Assembly: GCF_029717145.1 (NCBI RefSeq)
Contig: NZ_CP099222.1
Span: 4,588,001 to 4,652,000, forward strand
DNA from: Citrobacter freundii
GTDB lineage: Bacteria > Pseudomonadota > Gammaproteobacteria > Enterobacterales > Enterobacteriaceae
Direction: 5' to 3'
DNA length: 64,000 nucleotides
Positions 58,099 through 64,000 of this stretch are shown piece by piece; positions within the stretch are counted from its first letter, which is position 1; each line of letters begins with the position of its first letter. Made by a program: the position numbers and the translations under genes. A model generated the notes under the pieces. That model was given only the letters and a program-made list of their open reading frames with translations, was not told the origin of the DNA and searched no databases.

Positions 58099-60294
58099 TT
58101 ATCTACGCGGCACAAAAGCGGCGGCGGCTTCCTGTGCCTTTTTCAGACACTCCTGGCACACTGACTTGTCAGATGTTCCCCTATCTTCGTTATCATTCTG
58201 CTCAGCATTTTTATTGTTATCGTCTGGCAAGGTCTTCAGAACAGCAGGTCGTTGTGTCTGAACCGGCGTCCCCGGACTCCCCCCGCTGTTCAGGTTTATC
58301 TTCGGCCCCATAATGTCCACGCCACCGGGATGGATCACCACAAACGAACCGCCCACCTTCAGGGTGATGCTGCCGCTACTCTCCAGCACGACAGCTTCCC
58401 GGGCCTTTATCCCCAGTGCACCCGCCACCTTCCGCGCCAGGTCGCCCTTCACCTCCAGACTGTGACTGCCTTCCACCAGGCTGATATGGTCCCCGCTGGT
58501 TTTATGCTCCTGCTTCCCTTCCACCGTTACTTTCCGGTCATTCGCCACATACAACCCGTCGTCATGGCTGATGCTCACCATCCGGTCATTCTTCACTTTC
58601 AGCGTCTGGTCGTTGCGCACCGTGATGCTGCGGTCATGCGCCACGGTGATGGTCTGGTCATGCCCTGCGGCATTCTCCTTACCCACCTTCACCGTCTGCC
58701 CGAGTCCGATGGTAATACTCTGGTTATTGCCGGTGGTTTCTGTGTGGTCCACTTTCACGTCGGTGGTGCGGTTATTCAGCACTTCGGTATCCATGTTCTT
58801 CTGCGCATGGATATACACCTGCTCGTTACCCGTCGCATCCTCAAAGCGCAGTTCATTAAATCCCCCGCCTTTACAGGTTTTCGAGCGGATAGTCATCTGT
58901 GTTTTTGTGCCGGGCAGGTCTCCGGGGGTACGGTTATCTTCATGGTAGGTGCGACCCATCACGATGGGCTGGTCCGGGTCGCCGTTGAGAAAGTCGACAA
59001 TCACTTCCTGGCCCACGCGGGGAACAGCGAGGTTGCCGAACCCGGCTCCGGCCCATGCCTGTGATACCCGTATCCAGCAGGAGCTGTTTTCCGTTCCGTC
59101 CTGATAGCGGTCCCAGAGAAACTTCAGACGTACCCGGCCATATTCGTCGCAGAAGATTTCTTCGCCCGCCGGACCGGTGACCACAGCACTCTGCGGGCCG
59201 TCAACGGAAGGTTTTGACAGGGGGGAGGTCCGCCATGTCCGGTCTGCCGGAATCACGTCGAATGCATTGCTGAGCGTGGTGCCTTCCCCCTGGCTGCCAT
59301 GCTGTGCCTGCGGCTGCTCACCTTTCAGAACGCAGCCTGTCACCTGCCATTCCCGGTTCAGCGTGGGCGAAGGGTGGCCGGTCAGGGTGAAGCGCTTTCC
59401 GGGCCACAGTTTCGGGGAATTGCTCACACAGGCTGCCGTTTCGGCACCGTTGCGCCAGCCTTCTGTTTTATAGCGGGTGAAATTTTGTCCGTGCGATTCA
59501 TCCTTGAATCGACCGGGATAATCAAAAATCTCGTACTGTGACAACTGTCCGTTCAGGTTGTCGGCTTTATGGCCGTAATATCCGGGCCAGTCGGGGACCT
59601 TAAAGGTGTAGTCCTGACTCTGCACGGAAGAGGGGCTGACGGTGGCTTCATAGCGGAACGTGCTGATGTATTCCCTGGGGACTTCGCGGGTACCGGGGTT
59701 AAAGGGCATTTCCCCCAGAGTGGAAACCCCGGCCACATCATCACAGAGCACCAGTTTTTGTTCAGGACCGGTCGGGTGTAACCAGTCAAAATAGAAAATA
59801 CCTTCTTCGGCCCACAGGCGGGTGAGAAAAGCGAGGTCGGTCTCGCCGTACTGGACGCAGAATTCCCGTGCCGGATGGGATTCATAGAAGGAAGGCACCC
59901 AGTCAGTGACGCCATTTTCAGTGAGCAGGGTGGAGGAGATAGCCTGGATATCCTGCTGCTGAAAGATACGGAAGTTCTGGCGCAGCCCTGCCCGCCAGAG
60001 CGGGGGAGAAAGGGTCAGGGTATAATTCATCTGCCAGCGGTTGTTTTCCCCGCTTTCCATCCCGGTAATGATGCCGTGGAGGTAGCGCAGTGGGGTGTTA
60101 CCCTGCCAGATGGTCAGTGTGGCGTTTTTCTCGAGAAAGCTGACGGCGGTGAGGCCAGACCGGTCGCTGGCAATATCGACACGGAGTAAAAAAGGGGTGG
60201 AGAGACTCTGGTAGAGGGTGAAGCTGACGACGGCGGTTGCCGTCTCCGCTAATCCGTCCACTTCCAGCGTAAAGCGCAGTCCTTCCAATGGCAT
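58099..60294 (-). CDS. vgrG: T6SS spike protein VgrG with a C-terminal tail
   Basis: 731 residues from the ATG at 60294, preceded by AGAGAGGA; an in-frame ATG at 60318 is less likely. Residues 1-350 are the gp27-like base. The gp5 OB-fold contains DEYGRVRLKFLWDR (383-396), SQAWAGAGFGNLAVPRVGQEV and GDPDQPIVMGR. Residues 480-670 form the beta-helical needle with many short valine/threonine/aspartate repeats. After GGSPGTP a 60-residue tail carries a C-x-x-C (713-716) and ends AAAAFVPRR; it may dock the effector or adaptor. No other T6SS structural gene is nearby, so it is an orphan vgrG. Confidence 0.95.
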   Translation of the reverse strand: MPLEGLRFTLEVDGLAETATAVVSFTLYQSLSTPFLLRVDIASDRSGLTAVSFLEKNATLTIWQGNTPLRYLHGIITGMESGENNRWQMNYTLTLSPPLWRAGLRQNFRIFQQQDIQAISSTLLTENGVTDWVPSFYESHPAREFCVQYGETDLAFLTRLWAEEGIFYFDWLHPTGPEQKLVLCDDVAGVSTLGEMPFNPGTREVPREYISTFRYEATVSPSSVQSQDYTFKVPDWPGYYGHKADNLNGQLSQYEIFDYPGRFKDESHGQNFTRYKTEGWRNGAETAACVSNSPKLWPGKRFTLTGHPSPTLNREWQVTGCVLKGEQPQAQHGSQGEGTTLSNAFDVIPADRTWRTSPLSKPSVDGPQSAVVTGPAGEEIFCDEYGRVRLKFLWDRYQDGTENSSCWIRVSQAWAGAGFGNLAVPRVGQEVIVDFLNGDPDQPIVMGRTYHEDNRTPGDLPGTKTQMTIRSKTCKGGGFNELRFEDATGNEQVYIHAQKNMDTEVLNNRTTDVKVDHTETTGNNQSITIGLGQTVKVGKENAAGHDQTITVAHDRSITVRNDQTLKVKNDRMVSISHDDGLYVANDRKVTVEGKQEHKTSGDHISLVEGSHSLEVKGDLARKVAGALGIKAREAVVLESSGSITLKVGGSFVVIHPGGVDIMGPKINLNSGGSPGTPVQTQRPAVLKTLPDDNNKNAEQNDNEDRGTSDKSVCQECLKKAQEAAAAFVPRR

Positions 60295-60511
60295 AAAATC
60301 CTCTCTAACGTGTGGCAATGAAATAACAGTGCAGTTCTATACTTGTCTTCCAGAGTCCACTCCCCCAAATCATAATCCTGTACGTACCGCCACGATGCTT
60401 CTCTCACCAACTGAGTAACATCAGGGAACTGACAAATTGGTTGGAGAAGTAGAGGATATTTTGTACGATTGTTTTTTGATGTAGATCACCTATTCTGAAT
60501 ATCAGATCTAT

Positions 60512-60733
60512 TTAATCCATATATTTCAAATAATTAATAGCCTGCATAAATTGATAATTGGGATCAATTTCGTTTGATAATGGCTGTTTCATTTTCCCCC
60601 ATTGCCCTAAATGGTAACAGGTAGGTCGATCCCATCTGAAGCTAGCAGTAACCATCAAGCACTCCCCTGTCACTTCATTTACGTTTTCAAATAATAGGAG
60701 ATTAAAGCATCTGATCTTATTGAGGCGCAGCAC
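60512..60733 (-). CDS. Short hypothetical protein or 5'-truncated gene
   Basis: 73 codons from a GTG at 60733 with no visible Shine-Dalgarno. The peptide contains ENVNEVTGECLMVTASFRWD, then RPTCYHLGQWGKMKQPLSNE and a C-terminal QAINYLKYMD. The composition looks protein-like (aromatics, balanced charge), but I do not recognise a family. Its position next to a T6SS module and its abrupt start suggest the 3' remnant of a cargo or immunity gene, cut off at the mioC side. It could also be a chance frame. Confidence 0.35.
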   Translation of the reverse strand: MLRLNKIRCFNLLLFENVNEVTGECLMVTASFRWDRPTCYHLGQWGKMKQPLSNEIDPNYQFMQAINYLKYMD

Positions 60734-60791
60734 TATGACTAGAACGAGATCAACAAACCAAGCTGATAATTATTGATTTCTTATCCCCTAC

Positions 60792-60800
60792 TTTTCCACA
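60792..60800. promoter_or_regulatory. DnaA-box-like site in the mioC promoter
   Basis: TTTTCCACA differs by one base from the consensus TTATCCACA and lies about 60 bases upstream of the mioC start, where DnaA represses mioC in E. coli. A second, weaker TTATCCCCT is at 60781-60789. Confidence 0.5.
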
Positions 60801-60858
60801 GGTAGATCCCAGCTCGCTCACAGCGTACAATACGCACTCTTTATAGAGGTGGGCGAGC

Positions 60859-61308
60859 ATGGCAGACATTACTCTTATCAGCGGCAGTACCCTTGGCGGT
60901 GCTGAATACGTTGCAGAACATCTGGCTGAAAAGCTGGAGAATGCAGGTTTTTCAACCGAAACCTTGCACGGCCCGCAGGTCGAGGAGCTTTCAAGCTGTG
61001 GCATTTGGCTGGTGATCAGCTCAACGCACGGTGCGGGAGACATTCCGGACAACCTGCTTCCCTTCTATAACGATCTTCAATCTCAGAAACCCGACCTTTC
61101 CCAGGTTCGTTTTGGTGCAATCGGCATTGGCAGTCGCGAATATGACACCTTCTGTGGCGCGATCGATAAATTACAGACTGAACTGACCGCGTCTGGTGCA
61201 AAACAGATAGGCGAAACACTCAAGATCAACGTCCTCGAACACGACATTCCGGAAGATCCAGCAGAAGTTTGGCTCGGATCCTGGATTAATTTACTCAAAA
61301 ACGTGTAA
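60859..61308 (+). CDS. mioC: Flavodoxin-like protein MioC
   Basis: FMN-binding flavoprotein of 149 residues (147 in E. coli). The phosphate loop is SGSTLGGAEYVAE near the N-terminus; STHGAGDIPDN and GSREYDTFCGAID contact the flavin. It has been linked to biotin synthase electron supply and to cell aggregation. Transcription from mioC enters oriC and is shut off by DnaA before initiation in E. coli. The stop lies just before oriC. Confidence 0.97.
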   Translation: MADITLISGSTLGGAEYVAEHLAEKLENAGFSTETLHGPQVEELSSCGIWLVISSTHGAGDIPDNLLPFYNDLQSQKPDLSQVRFGAIGIGSREYDTFCGAIDKLQTELTASGAKQIGETLKINVLEHDIPEDPAEVWLGSWINLLKNV

Positions 61309-61309
61309 A

Positions 61310-61592
61310 GATCGTGCGATCGAGTGTGGATAACTCTGGTAGTAAGCTTGGATTAACCGGTAGTTATCCAAAGAACAACCGTTGTTCAGTTTTTGAGTTG
61401 TGTATAACCCTTCATTTTGATCCCAGCTTATACGGACCAGGATCACCGATCATTCACAGTTAATGACCCTCAGCAACGTGTTGATCTTATTCAGAGGATC
61501 GCCCTTATCCACAGAACATCGCGATCCTAATAAGAGATCACAATAAAACAGATCTCTAAATAAAAAGATCTTCTTTTTAATACCCAGGATCC
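61310..61592. other. oriC: Chromosomal replication origin oriC
   Basis: The mioC-mnmG gap carries a near-copy of E. coli oriC in reverse. DnaA boxes: R4-like TGTGGATAA (61325-61333), TTATCCAAA (61364-61372), R2-like TGTGTATAA (61399-61407) and R1 TTATCCACA (61505-61513). To the right lies the A/T-rich unwinding region with GATCTCTAAATAAAAAGATC and TTCTTTTTAATACCC, equivalent to the three 13-mers, ending at GGATCC. About a dozen GATC sites serve SeqA and Dam. The IHF and Fis regions fall between R1 and R2. Confidence 0.96.
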
Positions 61593-61680
61593 AAGGTCTT
61601 CCTCGATCGACTAAAGTTGAGTAGAATCCACGGCCCGGGCTTCAATCCATTTTCACACCGCGTTATGCGAGGCAATTACC

Positions 61681-63570
61681 ATGTTTTATCAGGATCCTTT
61701 TGACGTCATCATCATTGGCGGGGGTCATGCAGGCACCGAGGCCGCGATGGCCGCGGCGCGAATGGGTCAACAGACCCTGCTGTTGACACACAATATCGAC
61801 ACTCTGGGACAGATGAGCTGCAACCCGGCGATCGGCGGTATTGGGAAAGGACACCTGGTAAAAGAAGTGGATGCGCTCGGTGGGCTGATGGCCAAAGCGA
61901 TCGACCATGCAGGTATTCAGTTTAGGATACTAAACGCGAGCAAAGGACCGGCGGTGCGCGCCACCCGTGCTCAGGCAGACCGCGTGCTGTATCGCCAGGC
62001 CGTTCGTACTGCTCTGGAGAATCAGCCAAACCTGATGATCTTCCAGCAGGCGGTTGAAGATCTGATTGTGGAAAACGATCGTGTTGTCGGGGCAGTGACC
62101 CAAATGGGACTGAAGTTCCGTGCCAAAGCCGTGGTCTTAACGGTCGGAACCTTCCTCGACGGTAAAATTCATATCGGTCTGGACAACTACAGCGGTGGCC
62201 GTGCAGGCGATCCGCCGTCTATTCCGCTGTCACGCCGCCTGCGCGAACTGCCGCTACGCGTCAGCCGCCTGAAAACAGGTACACCACCGCGAATTGATGC
62301 GCGTACTATCGATTTCAGCGTGCTGGGTCAGCAGAACAGCGATAACCCCATGCCGGTCTTCTCGTTCCTTGGCGACGTCTCTCAACACCCGCGCCAGATG
62401 CCGTGTTATATCACGTATACCAACGAGAAAACCCATGACGTGATCCGCAATAACCTCGATCGTAGCCCGATGTATGCTGGCGTGATCGAAGGGATCGGCC
62501 CACGCTACTGCCCGTCGATCGAAGACAAAGTGATGCGCTTTGCCGACAGGAACCAGCATCAGATTTTCCTCGAGCCGGAAGGACTGACGTCCAACGAAAT
62601 TTACCCGAACGGTATCTCCACCAGCCTACCGTTTGATGTGCAGATGCAAATTGTGCGCTCAATGCAGGGGATGGAAAACGCCCGAATCGTCCGCCCTGGC
62701 TACGCGATTGAGTATGATTTCTTCGATCCGCGCGACCTAAAACCGACTCTGGAAAGCAAATTTATTCAGGGCCTGTTCTTTGCCGGACAAATCAACGGTA
62801 CAACGGGTTACGAAGAAGCCGCTGCGCAAGGTTTACTTGCGGGCCTCAACGCTGCTCGCCTGTCAGCCGACAAAGAAGGCTGGGCGCCTGCGCGTTCTCA
62901 GGCCTATCTCGGCGTGCTGGTGGACGATCTCTGCACGCTGGGTACCAAAGAACCGTACCGCATGTTTACCTCACGAGCGGAATACCGTTTGATGCTGCGT
63001 GAGGACAATGCCGATCTCCGTCTGACCGAAAAAGGACGCGAGCTGGGTCTGGTGGATGATGCACGCTGGGCGCGCTTCAATGAAAAACTGGAGCGCATTG
63101 AACAAGAACGTCAGCGTCTGAAATCGACCTGGGTGAACCCATTAGCCGAGACTGCAGCAGAAGTGAACGCTTACCTGGCGACCCCGTTGTCACGTGAGGC
63201 CAGCGGTGAAGATCTTCTGCGTCGCCCGGACGTGACCTACGCGCAACTGACGTCGTTGTCAGCGTTTGCACCAGGCCTTGACGATGCTCAGGCCGCTGAA
63301 CAGGTTGAGATTCAAGTTAAGTACGAAGGCTATATCGCTCGCCAGCAGGACGAGATCGAAAGACACCAGCGTAATGAAAACACCCTGTTGCCTGCGACCC
63401 TGGATTATCGCCAGGTATCCGGCTTGTCGAATGAAGTCATTGCCAAGCTGAACGATCACAAACCGGTGTCCATCGGTCAGGCATCGCGCATATCTGGCGT
63501 TACGCCTGCCGCCATCTCCATTTTGCTGGTATGGCTGAAAAAACAAGGTATGCTGCGCCGCAGCGCTTAA
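61681..63570 (+). CDS. mnmG: tRNA uridine-34 5-carboxymethylaminomethyl enzyme MnmG
   Basis: GidA/MnmG, with MnmE, modifies U34 of tRNAs reading split codon boxes. 629 residues, the E. coli length. The FAD motif [10 protein letters not shown] starts at residue 13; [23 protein letters not shown] is the GidA signature; the C-terminal helical domain binds MnmE and tRNA. It is transcribed away from oriC and upstream of rsmG. Confidence 0.98.
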   Translation: MFYQDPFDVIIIGGGHAGTEAAMAAARMGQQTLLLTHNIDTLGQMSCNPAIGGIGKGHLVKEVDALGGLMAKAIDHAGIQFRILNASKGPAVRATRAQADRVLYRQAVRTALENQPNLMIFQQAVEDLIVENDRVVGAVTQMGLKFRAKAVVLTVGTFLDGKIHIGLDNYSGGRAGDPPSIPLSRRLRELPLRVSRLKTGTPPRIDARTIDFSVLGQQNSDNPMPVFSFLGDVSQHPRQMPCYITYTNEKTHDVIRNNLDRSPMYAGVIEGIGPRYCPSIEDKVMRFADRNQHQIFLEPEGLTSNEIYPNGISTSLPFDVQMQIVRSMQGMENARIVRPGYAIEYDFFDPRDLKPTLESKFIQGLFFAGQINGTTGYEEAAAQGLLAGLNAARLSADKEGWAPARSQAYLGVLVDDLCTLGTKEPYRMFTSRAEYRLMLREDNADLRLTEKGRELGLVDDARWARFNEKLERIEQERQRLKSTWVNPLAETAAEVNAYLATPLSREASGEDLLRRPDVTYAQLTSLSAFAPGLDDAQAAEQVEIQVKYEGYIARQQDEIERHQRNENTLLPATLDYRQVSGLSNEVIAKLNDHKPVSIGQASRISGVTPAAISILLVWLKKQGMLRRSA

Positions 63571-63584
63571 TGACACACTATTTT

Positions 63585-63650
63585 GGCGGGGGCGCTTTGC
63601 TTGCCCGCCCTACAAATTTGTAGGCCCGGTCAGCGTTAGTGCCATCGGGC
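63585..63650. repeat. BIME: two inverted REP units between mnmG and rsmG
   Basis: GGCGGGGGCGCTTTGCTTGC with CCGCCCTAC is followed by GTAGGCCCGG and CCATCGGGC in opposite orientation, the paired arrangement of a BIME. It probably separates mnmG and rsmG mRNA levels. Confidence 0.8.
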
Positions 63651-63675
63651 AAATTATCATCAACAGGTAACGACC

Positions 63676-64000
63676 GTGCTCAACAAACTCTCTCGTCTGC
63701 TGGCCGATGCCGGTATATCTCTTACCGATCACCAGAAAAATCAGCTGATAGCGTATGTCGATATGCTGCATAAATGGAACAAAGCGTACAACCTGACGTC
63801 GGTGCGTGATCCCAACGACATGCTGGTACGTCATATTCTGGACAGCATTGTCGTTGCGCCACATCTGCAGGGAGAACGTTTTATTGACGTTGGTACGGGT
63901 CCTGGGCTGCCGGGTATTCCGCTCTCCATTGTACGTCCAGATGCGCATTTCACTCTGTTAGACAGTTTGGGGAAACGCGTACGCTTCTTGCGTCAGGTGC
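63676..64000 (+). CDS. rsmG: 16S rRNA m7G527 methyltransferase RsmG, 3' part cut by window edge
   Basis: RsmG (GidB) methylates N7 of G527 in 16S rRNA with SAM; loss gives low-level streptomycin resistance. The GTG at 63676 starts [20 protein letters not shown], as in E. coli, which also uses GTG. The SAM loop [17 protein letters not shown] is present. The frame is open to the window end after 108 codons. Confidence 0.97.
   Translation, partial: MLNKLSRLLADAGISLTDHQKNQLIAYVDMLHKWNKAYNLTSVRDPNDMLVRHILDSIVVAPHLQGERFIDVGTGPGLPGIPLSIVRPDAHFTLLDSLGKRVRFLRQV

Larger units (their letters stand above)
60295..60858. other. A/T-rich gap between the vgrG module and mioC
   Basis: 564 bases. The left part should hold the vgrG promoter. 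The middle carries one short open frame (60512-60733). The right part is the mioC promoter region with a DnaA-box-like site. The A/T richness and lack of conserved genes suggest this is the right junction of the insertion. Confidence 0.6.

Noticed and set aside
58570-58800. Tandem repeat or CRISPR-like array in vgrG
   Set aside because: The repeated valine/threonine/aspartate pattern is the protein repeat of the VgrG needle; DNA units differ and there are no spacers.
58252-59064. 270-codon frame antisense to vgrG
   Set aside because: vgrG is an unmistakable, full-length gene; the histidine-rich antisense product looks like a shadow frame.

Overview
The window is a chromosomal segment of an enteric gamma-proteobacterium, most likely a Citrobacter or a close relative in the Enterobacteriaceae. 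Gene order and protein lengths match the Escherichia/Salmonella/Citrobacter chromosome around oriC almost gene for gene, printed in the opposite orientation to the usual E. coli map. REP/BIME palindromes and an ERIC element typical of this family are present. The genus is an inference; I could not run a comparison.

Layout, left to right. 1-13640: the 3' neighbour yifK (partial) and the complete enterobacterial common antigen operon (wecA-wzzE-wecB-wecC-rffG-rffH-wecD-wecE-wzxE-wecF-wzyE-wecG), all on the minus strand. 13876-21205: rho with its leader, trxA, rhlB, gppA, rep and ppiC. 21416-30518: branched-chain amino acid genes, ilvC and its divergent regulator ilvY, then ilvL-G-M-E-D-A with an attenuator and an intact ilvG. 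30872-33708: yifB, maoP, hdfR. 33812-39113: an rrnC-type ribosomal operon on the minus strand (16S, tRNA-Glu, 23S, 5S, tRNA-Asp, tRNA-Trp) with P1, P2, UP element and boxA. 39594-47574: yieP-hsrA and the ribose operon rbsDACBKR. 47766-54510: kup, ravA-viaA, asnA, asnC.

54525-60294 is the accessory part. In E. coli, asnC and mioC are close neighbours. Here an orphan type VI secretion module lies between them on the opposite strand, ending about 1 kb from oriC: vgrG, a DUF4123-type adaptor, a DUF3304-like immunity lipoprotein gene and a Tle1/DUF2235-type phospholipase effector. The immunity gene is out of frame at a run of eight G residues (read on its own strand). A fragment of a second immunity-gene 3' end lies just upstream. 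This is the most unusual part of the window.

60859-64000: mioC, the chromosomal origin oriC (DnaA boxes, AT-rich 13-mers, about a dozen GATC sites), mnmG and the start of rsmG.

Most of the window is conserved housekeeping sequence. The ECA genes form one assembly line from lipid-linked sugar to chain-length control, the ilv genes form one pathway, and the rbs genes form one transporter plus kinase and repressor. The T6SS module is a toxin, its loader, its spike and a damaged immunity gene. No CRISPR array, integrase, transposase or prophage was seen.
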